From positions 1 through 51,774 of the forward strand of contig NZ_LDJI01000017.1 of the NCBI RefSeq assembly GCF_001431415.1: a stretch of 51,774 nucleotides of DNA, in the 5' to 3' direction. Numbering within the stretch: position 1 is the first letter of the stretch; each line of letters starts with the position of its first letter. Made by a program: the position numbers and the translations under genes. The notes under the pieces were generated by a model that was not told where the DNA came from, made no database searches, and saw only the letters and a list, made by a program, of their open reading frames with translations. This document shows, piece by piece, positions 1 through 8,161 of the stretch. Source of the DNA: Stenotrophomonas humi (GTDB lineage: Bacteria; Pseudomonadota; Gammaproteobacteria; Xanthomonadales; Xanthomonadaceae).

Positions 1-37
1 CGTTAAACTTACCCACCCTCAGGATTCCCCACACCCC

Positions 38-505
38 ATGAGCCACTACGAAGGCGACCTCCGCCCGGCCGGCCCGGCCCGTTTTGCCATCATCGCCAGC
101 CGCTGGAACGCCCGCATCACCGATGTGCTGGTGACCGGCGCCCGCCAGAGCCTGGCCGGTAACGGCATCGGCGAGGACGCCATCGACGTGGTGCGTGTGC
201 CCGGTGCGTGGGAAATCCCGCTGGTGGCCGCCCGTTTGGCCGCCGCCGGCCAGCATGCGGCCATCATCGCCCTGGGCTGCGTGATCCGTGGCGATACCCG
301 CCATTACGAGCATGTTGCCGACCGCTGTGCCGAAGGCCTGATGCGCGCCCAGCTGGATTTCGGTGTGCCGGTGCTTAACGGCGTGCTGGCGGTGGAGCGG
401 GTGGAAGATGCCGAGGCCCGCGCAGGCGGCAGCCACGGCAACAAGGGTGAGGAAGCCGCATTGACGGCATTGGAAATGGTCAATCTTCTGGAACAGCTGC
501 CATGA
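38..505 (+). CDS. ribH: 6,7-dimethyl-8-ribityllumazine synthase
   Basis: This 155-residue protein is lumazine synthase, which condenses 5-amino-6-ribitylamino-uracil with 3,4-dihydroxy-2-butanone 4-phosphate in the penultimate step of riboflavin synthesis. The family signatures are visible: SRWN near residues 21-24, the PGAWEIP substrate loop at 55-61, and [10 protein letters not shown] at 85-94, in which His89 matches the conserved catalytic histidine. Length is normal for the family, which forms pentamers or 60-mers. Its stop overlaps the nusB start by 4 bases (ATGA), so the two are probably translationally coupled. An AGGA lies somewhat far upstream of the ATG. The family assignment is secure. 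Confidence 0.97.
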   Translation: MSHYEGDLRPAGPARFAIIASRWNARITDVLVTGARQSLAGNGIGEDAIDVVRVPGAWEIPLVAARLAAAGQHAAIIALGCVIRGDTRHYEHVADRCAEGLMRAQLDFGVPVLNGVLAVERVEDAEARAGGSHGNKGEEAALTALEMVNLLEQLP

Positions 506-981
506 ACAACAAGAACAACGGCAAGCCTGCCGGAAAGCCGGTCCGTCGCGATGGCGTGGACCCGGTACTGCGCTCGCGCGCGCGCCGTCGTGCCCTGCAG
601 GCGATCTACGCCTGGCAGATTTCCGGTGGCAACGCCGAATCACTGCTGGCCCAGTTCGCCCACGAGCAGGCGCATGAAATTGCGGATCTGACCTACTTCG
701 AGAGCCTGTTGCGTGGCGTGCTCGACAACCGTCGCGATCTGGACGAGGCACTGGCCCCGTTCGTCGACCGTGGCGTGGAAGAAGTGGATGCCATCGAGCG
801 CGCCGTGCTGCGCGTGGCCGCCTACGAACTGCGTTACCGCCAGGATGTGCCGTACCGCGTGGTGATCAACGAGGCCATCGAAACCGCCAAGCGCTTTGGT
901 TCCGAACACGGTCACACCTACGTCAACGGCGTGCTGGATCGCGCTGCGGTGGAATGGCGCAAGACCGAATCGGGCCACTGA
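502..981 (+). CDS. nusB: Transcription antitermination factor NusB
   Basis: A 159-residue all-helical protein matching NusB, which with NusE (S10) binds boxA RNA and supports rRNA antitermination. After a basic, low-complexity N-terminus of about 20 residues come the family hallmarks: [12 protein letters not shown] near 28-39, the [18 protein letters not shown] stretch in the middle, and the C-terminal [13 protein letters not shown] and YVNGVLDR motifs. It starts on the ATGA overlap with ribH. The ribH-nusB-thiL order is widespread in Proteobacteria. A hairpin with a T-rich tail follows before thiL. Confidence 0.96.
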   Translation: MNNKNNGKPAGKPVRRDGVDPVLRSRARRRALQAIYAWQISGGNAESLLAQFAHEQAHEIADLTYFESLLRGVLDNRRDLDEALAPFVDRGVEEVDAIERAVLRVAAYELRYRQDVPYRVVINEAIETAKRFGSEHGHTYVNGVLDRAAVEWRKTESGH

Positions 982-1023
982 GTCCGGGCTGGCGGTGATT
1001 GCCGCTGGTTGTCTTCATCACTG

Positions 1024-1061
1024 CGCCGGGGCCGGCATCATCGGCGCCGGCGTTGTTGTTT
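1024..1061 (+). terminator. Hairpin with T-rich tail between nusB and thiL
   Basis: A stem of 10 pairs with one internal G-G mismatch (arms 1024-1034 and 1042-1052, 7-base loop) is followed by TTGTTGTTT. It fits an intrinsic terminator closing ribH-nusB, possibly leaky, because thiL starts only 15 bases later with its Shine-Dalgarno just after the T tract. Without RNA data its strength is unknown. Confidence 0.5.
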
Positions 1062-1076
1062 CAGGGGTGCCTGTGC

Positions 1077-2081
1077 ATGAGCCTTGATGAGTTTGGTTTG
1101 ATAGAGCGCATCCGCCGCCGTGCCGGTGCGCGGCCGGATGTGGCACTGGGCATCGGCGATGACGCCGCGTTGCTGCAGATGCCGCCCGGCCAGCAGCTGG
1201 TGGTCACCGCCGACACGCTCAACGCCGGCGTGCACTTCCCGGTGGAGACGCCGGCCGCGGACATCGGCTGGAAGGCGCTGGCGGTGAATCTTTCCGATCT
1301 GGCGGCAATGGGTGCCGCACCGGCATGGTGCACCTTGTCCCTGTCATTGCCGGAGGCATCACCGGTGTGGGTGGATGCATTCGCGGACGGCTTCTTCCAG
1401 CTGGCCGATCCGCATGGCATGGCCTTGATTGGCGGCGATACCACGCGCGGCCCGTTGTCGATCTCGATCACCGCCATGGGGCATGTGCCTGCCGGCAAGG
1501 CATTGCGCCGGGATGGCGCCCAGCCCGGTGACGACGTGTGGGTGACCGGCATGCCGGGCGAAGCCGGCCTGGCCCTGGCGTTGTGGCAGCGGCAACGGTT
1601 GCAGGTGACCGGGCCAGCAAGTGACGCGGCGCTTGAGCATCTGCGTGGTCGCCTGGCGCGGCCCACGCCCCGGTTGGCGGCAGGGTTGGCCCTGCGAGGG
1701 CTTGCGACGGCGGCCATCGATGTATCCGATGGCCTGCTGGCCGACCTGGGCCACATCTGTGAACGCAGCCAGGTGGCGGCCGAGGTGCTGGAAGGCGAAC
1801 TGCCGATGTCGCAGATGGCGGCACAGGCCGGTGAGGCCGAGGTGTTCCGCATGCTGCGCGCGAGCGCGGGCGATGACTACGAGTTGTGCTTCACCGCGCC
1901 GGCATCACAACGCGAGCAAGTGTTCGAAAGCATGGCGTCCGTTGCAGTTCGGGTCACCCGTATTGGCTATATTCGGGCCGGTAGTGGGGTTCGGCTGGTC
2001 AACGGGGAGGGCACGGTGTTGGCAACATCGCGGTTGGGCTTCGACCATTTTTCTGCAGCAGGTCAGTCAGCAGATCACTAG
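1077..2081 (+). CDS. thiL: Thiamine-monophosphate kinase
   Basis: ThiL phosphorylates thiamine monophosphate to thiamine pyrophosphate with ATP. The 334-residue product has the PurM/AIR synthase-like fold signatures: GIGDDAALL near the N-terminus, the TADTLNAGVHF segment, KALAVNLSDLAAMGA, and GGDTTRG for Mg-ATP binding. A later SDGLLADLGHI segment and GDDYELCF near the C-terminus are also typical. The ATG at 1077 was chosen because AGGGG sits 9 bases upstream and the protein then begins at the conserved EFGLIERI motif; an in-frame upstream extension to 999 has no family similarity. It follows nusB after a possible terminator. Confidence 0.95.
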   Translation: MSLDEFGLIERIRRRAGARPDVALGIGDDAALLQMPPGQQLVVTADTLNAGVHFPVETPAADIGWKALAVNLSDLAAMGAAPAWCTLSLSLPEASPVWVDAFADGFFQLADPHGMALIGGDTTRGPLSISITAMGHVPAGKALRRDGAQPGDDVWVTGMPGEAGLALALWQRQRLQVTGPASDAALEHLRGRLARPTPRLAAGLALRGLATAAIDVSDGLLADLGHICERSQVAAEVLEGELPMSQMAAQAGEAEVFRMLRASAGDDYELCFTAPASQREQVFESMASVAVRVTRIGYIRAGSGVRLVNGEGTVLATSRLGFDHFSAAGQSADH

Positions 2082-2209
2082 GAAAAGCCCGTCCGCGCGG
2101 CGGTGGATTCAATTCCACCTCATCCACTCGGTTTCATCATTCCAACCGTGACACGTCGCGCTTTTGATGCAGGGGGTTGCATCCGCGACGGCAAGCAGGG
2201 GGCCTGGTA

Positions 2210-2644
2210 GTGGAAACGGCGACACGGGAAAAGGTCCGGGCGAAGATCGGGGATGCAGTCGCATCCTTTGCGTCTGTCGACAACCCGGCATTGGAAGCAG
2301 CGCTGGATGCCGTCCTTTCCCGTAACGCGGGGATTTCAATGTTGCTGGTATCGACCGGTGACGGCCGCACCGTGGCCCATCGTTGCTTCAGCACGCTGGA
2401 TCCGCGCCGCCTCTCGGCGATGAGCAATTCCTTTCTTACGTTGGGTGAAACCCTGTCGCGCGAGCTCGGCCTGAGCACGGCCGACCACGTGACGATGTCC
2501 ACCTCGCAGGGATGCATGGTGCTGGTGCGTGTGGCCGCAGGGCGGCCCTATACATTGGCGGCACTGGGACATGCCGATACCTCGCTTGCGATCCTGTTGT
2601 ATGCGGCCCGTGATGCGGCGGGCCGTATTGAAGCGTTGCTGTAG
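2210..2644 (+). CDS. Roadblock/LC7 domain protein (first copy)
   Basis: A 144-residue protein with a roadblock/LC7 fold of the type that dimerises and acts with small Ras-like GTPases (as MglB does with MglA). The core runs from about residue 20 to the end: a helix (ALEAALDAVL), strands around GISMLLVSTGDGRTVAH, a long helix with AMSNSFLTLGETLSRELG, and closing strands MSTSQGCMVLVRVA and YTLAALG. I chose the GTG start at 2210 because AGGGGG lies 7 bases upstream; an in-frame TTG at 2177 has no suitably spaced site. A second, divergent roadblock gene and a GTPase gene follow on the same strand. The fold is clear; the cellular role is not known. Confidence 0.8.
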   Translation: METATREKVRAKIGDAVASFASVDNPALEAALDAVLSRNAGISMLLVSTGDGRTVAHRCFSTLDPRRLSAMSNSFLTLGETLSRELGLSTADHVTMSTSQGCMVLVRVAAGRPYTLAALGHADTSLAILLYAARDAAGRIEALL

Positions 2645-2802
2645 ATCCTGTTGCAGGGAACCGGTGCTGCAGGTTGTCCGGCTCCCGTGCGACAGGCCCG
2701 GGTCGAGGGGTGGAGATTCGACAAACACGCGTTCAGCCCATTCCACGTTCCGGCATGGCGGCGCACCCTGGCAAGACAACAAACGAGTGCATGGAGAAAG
2801 TC

Positions 2803-3165
2803 ATGGCTGGAAACGTCAAGCTGGAAAAGCTCAATGAGATCACTGGTTTCGTCGGTGCAGCGCTGGTGGACAGCGACAGCGGCATGGCGCTGGGCATGTT
2901 GGGGGGCGGCCCGATCAACCTGGAAGTCGCCGCTGCCGGTAACACCGAAGTGGTGCGTGCGAAACGTCGCGTCGCCGCGTCGCTGGGATTGTCCGACAAC
3001 ATCGAAGACATCCTGATCACGCTGTCCAAGCAGTACCACCTGGTGCGTCCGCTGGAGAGCAACCAGGATCTGTTCCTGTACGTGGTGCTTGACCGTGCCC
3101 GCGCCAATCTGGCGCTTGCCCGCCACGAGTTGAAGTCGTTCGAGCAGACGCTCGATTTCAAGTAA
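2803..3165 (+). CDS. Roadblock/LC7 domain protein (second copy)
   Basis: A 120-residue single-domain roadblock/LC7 protein. Visible elements are the start MAGNVKLEKLNEITGFVGAA, a strand-turn with VDSDSGMALG, an alpha helix carrying VVRAKRRVAASLGL, then DNIEDILITLSKQYHLVRPL and the final strands NQDLFLYVVLDRARANLALARHEL. The ATG at 2803 has GGAG 6 bases upstream. It shares only the fold with the preceding gene, so this is not a recent duplication. In other bacteria such proteins bind and regulate small GTPases, and a GTPase is encoded just downstream; a functional link is inferred from proximity. A strong hairpin follows the stop codon. Confidence 0.82.
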   Translation: MAGNVKLEKLNEITGFVGAALVDSDSGMALGMLGGGPINLEVAAAGNTEVVRAKRRVAASLGLSDNIEDILITLSKQYHLVRPLESNQDLFLYVVLDRARANLALARHELKSFEQTLDFK

Positions 3166-3173
3166 CGGTTGTG

Positions 3174-3210
3174 CGCATCGCTGCCCACGCTCCGGGCGGC
3201 GATGCGTTTG
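3174..3210 (+). terminator. Intrinsic terminator after second roadblock gene
   Basis: A 13-pair stem (arms 3174-3186 and 3194-3206, one T-G wobble) with a 7-base loop is followed by TTT. It lies 9 bases after the stop codon at 3165. It would separate the roadblock genes from the GTPase gene, or set their relative expression. Confidence 0.6.
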
Positions 3211-3398
3211 AAGTGCCTCCCGGCTCTCGTTCGATCACTCCACTGCGCATCGCTGGCGAGAACGGATGCCCGGGCCCAGTGGCGTCGCAGCGTGCGAACG
3301 GCGAGCAACCTTCGCGTGCCGGTGTTGGTGCCATGTCTGGGTTCTTAAGGCGTGGCTGTGAGATGTCGATTCAACTCAATGCGCTTCAGGTCTGACAT

Positions 3399-3944
3399 AT
3401 GGCGACCAAGCTGGTGTTTGTCGGTGAGATGGGTGCGGGAAAGACGACGGCCATCCGGTCGGTCTCGGACATGGAGCCGATCAGCACTGAAATGCCGATC
3501 AGTGACGAGGATGCGCTGCAGGTCTCACAGGGCAAATCGCACACCACGGTGGCGCTGGACTACAGCTCCATCGAGCTGGGTGATGGCCAATTGCTGCATG
3601 TCTACGGCGTGCCTGGTCAGGCTTATCTGGATTTCATGTGGCCCATCGTGGCCGAAGGCGCAATCGGTGTCGTCGTGCTGGTAAGCACGCTCAACCCGCG
3701 CGCGTTGCCCAGTACGCTGGCCTTGCTGGAACGCTTTCGCGTCTTGGCACCGGATGCCTGTTTCGCGGTGGGTGTCACCTGCCAGGATCGCCATCCAACT
3801 TTCGCCTTCGCGGCGCTGCGCGACGGGCTCGCCGCGGCCGGTCACCGCTTGCCGGTGATGTGGGTGGACGCACGCGAAGCGATGCAGGTCGACTTCCTGG
3901 TCAAGGCACTGTTGTCCTGCCGTTACCCCGAAACATCGCGTTGA
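3399..3944 (+). CDS. Small Ras-like GTPase / ATP-GTP-binding protein (COG2229-like)
   Basis: A 181-residue P-loop protein of the small bacterial GTPase type found with roadblock proteins. The P-loop is GEMGAGKTT (residues 9-17), a switch I-like threonine lies at HTT (48-50), and the G3 region reads YGVPGQ (69-74). The G4 position is TCQD (127-130) rather than NKxD, and a DAR motif (157-159) sits where G5 is expected. The departures at G3 and G4 are clear in the sequence, so nucleotide specificity is uncertain. With the two roadblock genes upstream it resembles a reduced Streptomyces conservon (roadblock plus GTPase) without the sensor kinase. A terminator lies between it and those genes. Its role could be polarity or motility control, but this is inference. 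Confidence 0.78.
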   Translation: MATKLVFVGEMGAGKTTAIRSVSDMEPISTEMPISDEDALQVSQGKSHTTVALDYSSIELGDGQLLHVYGVPGQAYLDFMWPIVAEGAIGVVVLVSTLNPRALPSTLALLERFRVLAPDACFAVGVTCQDRHPTFAFAALRDGLAAAGHRLPVMWVDAREAMQVDFLVKALLSCRYPETSR

Positions 3945-3961
3945 ATCGGGGCGGCCGCGGA

Positions 3962-4049
3962 GGCCGGGCTGAAAGCCCAGTGGCTCTGCCTCGCGCAATC
4001 ACAGCAGATCGGCTCGGTCGGCAGATGCTGCCGGGCTTTCAGCCCGGCC
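3962..4049. repeat. Inverted pair of REP-like palindromes between convergent genes
   Basis: Two perfect inverted 17-base arms (3962-3978 and 4033-4049), each containing GGGCT/AGCCC, are separated by 54 bases. The right copy is also a hairpin by itself, with 7-base arms around TTC. It lies between the convergent GTPase and FAD dehydrogenase genes, where a paired palindrome can act as a bidirectional terminator or mRNA stabiliser. This architecture is typical of REP doublets in Stenotrophomonas and Xanthomonas. Confidence 0.7.
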
Positions 4050-4061
4050 TGTGAGGCTGCA

Positions 4062-5453
4062 TCACTGCGGTGCCGAAGGCGGCGGCAGTACCTTGCCCGG
4101 ATTGAGGATGCCGTCCGGATCCAGTGCCTGCTTGATCGCACGCATCGCATCCAGGGTGCTGGGGGAAAATGCCTGCGCCATGAAGTCGCGCTTGGCCAGC
4201 CCAATGCCATGTTCACCGGACAACGTGCCCCCCAGCCCCAGCGCCAGTGCGAACACCTGGGGCAGGGCCGCATGCGCGCGTGCGTTCTCGTCGGCATCGT
4301 CCGGGTGGTAGAGGATGTTGACGTGCAGGTTGCCGTTGCCGGCATGGCCGAAGGTGACGATGGGCAGGCGGGCATCGGCCGACAACCGTTGCACGCCTTC
4401 AACCAGTTCCGGGATGCGTGATACCGGCACGACAACGTCTTCGTTGATCTTGCCCGGCGCGATGCTCTTCAGCGCGGGCGACAGCGCACGGCGCGCAGCC
4501 CACAGCCTGTCGCGTGCGCTGCCATCGGTGGCGACATCCAGTTCCAGCATGCCGTCGCCTTCGGCGGCCTGTGCCAATGCATTGAGCAGATAGGGCAGGG
4601 TGTCATCGTCGCCATCGGCTTCGATCAGCAGCATCGCGCCGGCATCCGGTACCTGCGCACCATTGCGGCGCAGCAGCTCCAGGCTGCGCGCATCCATGAA
4701 TTCGAGCATGGTCGGCGTGACTGGCTGCACCATCACCCGCGATACCGCCGCTGCCGCTGCTGCGGCATCGCGATACAGCACGCGCAGCCCGGCCTGCGCA
4801 CGTGGGCGTGGCGCCAGCTTGAGCGTGGCCTCGACGATCAATGCCAGCGTGCCTTCGCTGCCAACGATCAGATGGGTAAGGTCGAAGCCGGTGGCGTCCT
4901 TGGTGTAGGCGCCGCCACAGTGGATCAGCTCGCCGGTGCCGGTGACGGCGACCAGGCCCAGCACGTTGTCACGGCTGGTGCCGTACTTCACCGCGCGCGG
5001 ACCGCCGGCATTGCAGGCCAGGTTGCCACCGATGCTGCAGATATCCGCGCTGGAGGGATCCGGTGGCCAGAACAATCCATGCGGCATCAGCGCCTGTTGC
5101 AGGTCGCCATTGAGCACGCCCGGTTCGACCACCGCGCAGCGATCCCCAGCACGGATAGCGACGATGCGGTTCATGCGTGCGAATGACACCACCACGCCGC
5201 CAGCGGTGGGCACCGCCGCGCCGGTGGTGCCGGTGCCGGCGCCGCGCCCAACCAGCGGCACAGCGTGCTCGCGGCAGGCGCGGACAATGGCCTGCACCTG
5301 CTCGCGGGTGCTAGGCAGTGCGACGCCCTGTGGCAGTGCATGGCGCCAGGAGTTGTCCTGCGCATGGGCTTCCAGCGCGGTGGCGTCGGTGCGCCAGTCA
5401 TCGCCCAGCAGCTGCGACAGGGTTTGGTTGAAAGCGTCGGGCAGGGCAGTCAT
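4062..5453 (-). CDS. FAD-linked 2-hydroxyacid dehydrogenase (GlcD/DLD family)
   Basis: A 463-residue flavoprotein of the PCMH/FAD-oxidase family, which includes glycolate oxidase subunit GlcD, D-lactate dehydrogenase and D-2-hydroxyglutarate dehydrogenase. The FAD-binding half shows GRGAGTGTTGAAVP near residues 69-82, PPDPSS and SIGGNLACNAGG. The C-terminal oxidase half shows INEDVVVP, the FGHAGNGNLHVNI metal and substrate motif, SGEHGIG, and the ending LDPDGILNPGKVLP. It is soluble and full length, so it probably oxidises a D-2-hydroxyacid and passes electrons to the respiratory chain. The exact substrate cannot be told from sequence alone. It is the last gene of a minus-strand set and overlaps the preceding hydrolase gene by 4 bases. 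Confidence 0.88.
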   Translation of the reverse strand: MTALPDAFNQTLSQLLGDDWRTDATALEAHAQDNSWRHALPQGVALPSTREQVQAIVRACREHAVPLVGRGAGTGTTGAAVPTAGGVVVSFARMNRIVAIRAGDRCAVVEPGVLNGDLQQALMPHGLFWPPDPSSADICSIGGNLACNAGGPRAVKYGTSRDNVLGLVAVTGTGELIHCGGAYTKDATGFDLTHLIVGSEGTLALIVEATLKLAPRPRAQAGLRVLYRDAAAAAAAVSRVMVQPVTPTMLEFMDARSLELLRRNGAQVPDAGAMLLIEADGDDDTLPYLLNALAQAAEGDGMLELDVATDGSARDRLWAARRALSPALKSIAPGKINEDVVVPVSRIPELVEGVQRLSADARLPIVTFGHAGNGNLHVNILYHPDDADENARAHAALPQVFALALGLGGTLSGEHGIGLAKRDFMAQAFSPSTLDAMRAIKQALDPDGILNPGKVLPPPSAPQ

Positions 5454-5992
5454 GGGTGTTGGATTTCAACCGGCGCGCGGTGCTGCATGGCCTTCCAGCC
5501 CAGCACGCACAGGAACAGGGGCAGCCACACCCAGCGCAGTTCCGAAAGAACGGTCTGCAAGCCGCGTGCGCTGAAGAAATTGTTGGCAAACGGTGATACG
5601 CGGATCGGCCGCCAAGGCGCGAACAAACGGCTGTCGCTCCATGGCCACCACAGCGCCACGCCGAGACCGCCAGAGGTGAAGGCATCGAGCAGCGGGTGCG
5701 ATAGCGCGCAGGCGAATACAAAGGCCGTTGCCTGCACCCGCGTCGCGCGCAACGGTCGTGCCAGCACTGCCGCAAGCAGCGCCAATACCGTAGAGAACAA
5801 CAACGAATGACTGGCGCCACGGTGGCCGAAGGCATCGGCATACGGAATGTGCAGCGCGAAGGCCAGTACGTCGGCGTCGGGCAGCATCGCTGCGATCACA
5901 CCAGCACCAAGCAGACGCGGTGAAATGCGGCCGCGCTCGCTGGCACACCACAGCGCAAGGGGAATGGCGGCATGAGTGAAGATGCTGGGCAT
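5450..5992 (-). CDS. Membrane-bound metal-dependent hydrolase (YdjM/DUF457 family)
   Basis: A 180-residue integral membrane protein of the YdjM-like putative hydrolase family. The signature acidic and histidine positions are present: PSIFTHAAIPLA at the N-terminus, MLPDADVLAF near 36-45, HRGASHSLL near 57-65, and a membrane-embedded SHPLLDAFTSGG near 98-109. Four or five hydrophobic segments alternate with these motifs. The enzymatic activity is not established for the family, although phospholipase C-like active site spacing has been noted. It overlaps yraN by one base (TGATG) and the FAD dehydrogenase by four, so the genes are likely co-translated. Confidence 0.82.
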   Translation of the reverse strand: MPSIFTHAAIPLALWCASERGRISPRLLGAGVIAAMLPDADVLAFALHIPYADAFGHRGASHSLLFSTVLALLAAVLARPLRATRVQATAFVFACALSHPLLDAFTSGGLGVALWWPWSDSRLFAPWRPIRVSPFANNFFSARGLQTVLSELRWVWLPLFLCVLGWKAMQHRAPVEIQHP

Positions 5993-6366
5993 CAGCAGTC
6001 GTCCGCGCGGAAGGCGTCGGTTATCCAGTGCAGGCGCGGCGGTTCGCCGCTGGCTTCGACCACGTCGAAGCGGCAGGGAGCATCGGCGTAGCGCGCATTG
6101 CTGGCCAGATACAACTGCGCGGCATGCACCAGCTTGCGGCGTTTGCCGGCATCCACCGATGCCGCGCCGCCGCCGAATACCGCCGAGCGCCGGTAGCGCA
6201 CTTCGACAAACACCAGAGTGCCGGTGGCGGGGTCGCGCATCACCAGATCCAGCTCGCCGCCACGAAAACGCACGTTGGCGGCGAGCCAGCGCAGGCCGGC
6301 TGATTCCAGATGCGCGCGGGCGGCACTTTCGACCGCCGCGCCGCGCTGCAGTGGATCAGCGACCAT
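5992..6366 (-). CDS. yraN: UPF0102 protein YraN
   Basis: A 124-residue member of the YraN/UPF0102 family, which has an endonuclease-like fold. The nuclease-type core is readable: [21 protein letters not shown], then GELDLVMRD and VFVEVRYR, corresponding to the E-xD-ExK-type arrangement of Holliday-junction-resolvase relatives. The start at 6366 gives the usual family length; an upstream in-frame extension lies wholly inside lpoA and has no family resemblance. It overlaps the 3' end of lpoA by 11 bases. The lpoA-yraN pair next to rsmI is conserved across gammaproteobacteria. Its biological function remains unknown. Confidence 0.93.
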   Translation of the reverse strand: MVADPLQRGAAVESAARAHLESAGLRWLAANVRFRGGELDLVMRDPATGTLVFVEVRYRRSAVFGGGAASVDAGKRRKLVHAAQLYLASNARYADAPCRFDVVEASGEPPRLHWITDAFRADDC

Positions 6367-8080
6367 CACCGATCGATGTCGGACGACCACCGCTGAAGGT
6401 GGACCATGCCGGCGTGCGCAGCACATTGCCGAAGCCATCCAGATGCAGCGTACCGGTCGCGCCGAACAGGCCGCCGCTGGTGCTGTTGGCCATCTTTTCC
6501 AGATACGCGGTGATCTTCCATGCATCGAAACCGAAGGCGAACAGGCGCGCGGCGCCGCCGCGTGCGGTGGCCAAGGTGCCGGCAACACTGCTGGCGGCGG
6601 GCAGGCCGGCAACGCCGCGTGTGGTCCAGGCCTCGCTCGGATAGACGATGCCGTCCAGCGCGGTGTCTTCCTCTGCTTTGCCGGTGTTGCTGATCAACTG
6701 CGAGGTGCCCACGCGGCTCACCGCCGACAGCCCGGCCAGTGCCAGCTGTGGCGCCAGCGCACGCGCCTGGTTGCCCTTGACGGCCAGGAACACGGCGTCC
6801 ACGCCGTTGGTCTGGCGCAGCTGCGCGCCAATGTCGCCCGGGGCATCGCCGACGTTGATGCTGGCGGCGACCTTGCCCCCGCGTTCGGCGAAGCGTTCCT
6901 TGAAGGCGTTGCTGGCGCGGCGGCCGGCATCGTCGTTGCTGGCGATCACCAGCACGTTGCCGCGCTCGCGGCTCAACAGGTATTCGGCGGCCATGATGCC
7001 GTCGTCTTCCGGCGCCAGCGAGAAGGCGGCGCTGCCTGCGGGCGGACTGTCCTTGCCGCGGTTCAGTGCCAGCAGCGGCACCTGTAGTTCACGGTGGAAC
7101 AACGCATCCACTTCATCACGGCCCAGCGGCCCGACAACAAAGTCCGCGCCCGAGGCCACGGCCTTGTCGTAAGCGGCGTTGGCGCCGGCGGCGGTGCCGT
7201 GGGTGTCGATGAAGTCGATCTGCGGGCGACGGCGGCTCTCGGCGTAGTAGCCGGCCAGCAGGCCATCGCGGACCGGCGCGGCTGCGGTGGCCATGTTGCC
7301 GCTCAGCGGCAGCAGTACGGCCATCTTTGCCGGCGGGCGATAGCCATCGGCTTCGGCTGGCGGACGCTTGCCGGTGTCCAGTTGCCAGGCCGCGTCGCGG
7401 TCAAACGGACGCGGCAGCGGCAGGCCGCGTGCGATCAACGCACGGCCGGCATGGTTGTACAGCGGGTCGCCGGCTGGCAGTGCGGTGGTGCGGCTGCTGA
7501 GCGTGGCATCGTCCAGCCCGGCCAACAGACGGGTGATGGCGCGTTGATTGTCGCTGCGCGCGGCACCGCTGAGCAGTGCACTTGCGCGGGCGCGTTCGGC
7601 AGCGGCGTTGAAGGCATCGCCATTGGCTTCAAGTGCCTGCGCGCGAGCGAGGTGCCAGCGGGCCTGCAACGGCGCGGGCAGCTGATCGGCCGCACTGGCC
7701 AGGGCCTGGAGGGCCACCGCCGGTTGCTTTTCAGCCAGGGCCAGCTCGGCCAGCATCAGGTTGTACCGTTGCTGGGTGGCGCCGCTGAGCTGGCGTGACT
7801 GCACCTGCGGGATCAGCATGCGGGCGCGCGCGTGGTCGCCGGCTTCGTGCCAGGCAAAAGCCGCATCGGCCAGCAGCAGCGATTTGGCTGCACCACGCGC
7901 CAGCGCGGCCTGGGCTTCCAGCTGCTGTGCCGCTTCGCGCGGTTTGCCTTGCTCAAGCAGGGCGATTGCAGCCTGCTGGGCGGGCGAAGTGGTGGGCGCG
8001 ACGCTGGTGGTGGCGCAGCCCACGAACAGCAGCATCGACAACGACAGGGCGGAAATCCGGGCGGCGACAGACTTGTTCAT
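6356..8080 (-). CDS. lpoA: Penicillin-binding protein activator LpoA (LppC family lipoprotein)
   Basis: A 574-residue outer-membrane lipoprotein. The signal sequence ends in the lipobox LFVGC, with Cys22 as the lipidation site. An N-terminal alanine-rich TPR-like region (about 30-240) is followed by a periplasmic-binding-protein fold, starting near [13 protein letters not shown] and including [15 protein letters not shown]. In E. coli LpoA contacts PBP1A through the outer membrane to activate peptidoglycan synthesis. It is divergent from rsmI (78 bases between start codons) and begins the set lpoA-yraN-hydrolase-FAD dehydrogenase. Compared with E. coli, diaA is missing after yraN. Function in this organism is inferred from the family. 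Confidence 0.93.
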   Translation of the reverse strand: MNKSVAARISALSLSMLLFVGCATTSVAPTTSPAQQAAIALLEQGKPREAAQQLEAQAALARGAAKSLLLADAAFAWHEAGDHARARMLIPQVQSRQLSGATQQRYNLMLAELALAEKQPAVALQALASAADQLPAPLQARWHLARAQALEANGDAFNAAAERARASALLSGAARSDNQRAITRLLAGLDDATLSSRTTALPAGDPLYNHAGRALIARGLPLPRPFDRDAAWQLDTGKRPPAEADGYRPPAKMAVLLPLSGNMATAAAPVRDGLLAGYYAESRRRPQIDFIDTHGTAAGANAAYDKAVASGADFVVGPLGRDEVDALFHRELQVPLLALNRGKDSPPAGSAAFSLAPEDDGIMAAEYLLSRERGNVLVIASNDDAGRRASNAFKERFAERGGKVAASINVGDAPGDIGAQLRQTNGVDAVFLAVKGNQARALAPQLALAGLSAVSRVGTSQLISNTGKAEEDTALDGIVYPSEAWTTRGVAGLPAASSVAGTLATARGGAARLFAFGFDAWKITAYLEKMANSTSGGLFGATGTLHLDGFGNVLRTPAWSTFSGGRPTSIGDGR

Positions 8081-8161
8081 TTGATATCCGTTCGACAGGG
8101 CGCGGCGGTGCCGGGCGGGGGAAACGGTACGATTCTACCCTTGCCCATGGAAAAGCCGATG

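Noticed and set aside
999..1076. Upstream extension of thiL to 999
   Set aside because: The added residues come from the terminator region after nusB, and the Shine-Dalgarno fits the ATG at 1077.
3171..3395. 74-codon frame and a 10-codon frame between roadblock and GTPase genes
   Set aside because: The first overlaps the terminator hairpin and has no suitable start; the second is too short and lacks support.
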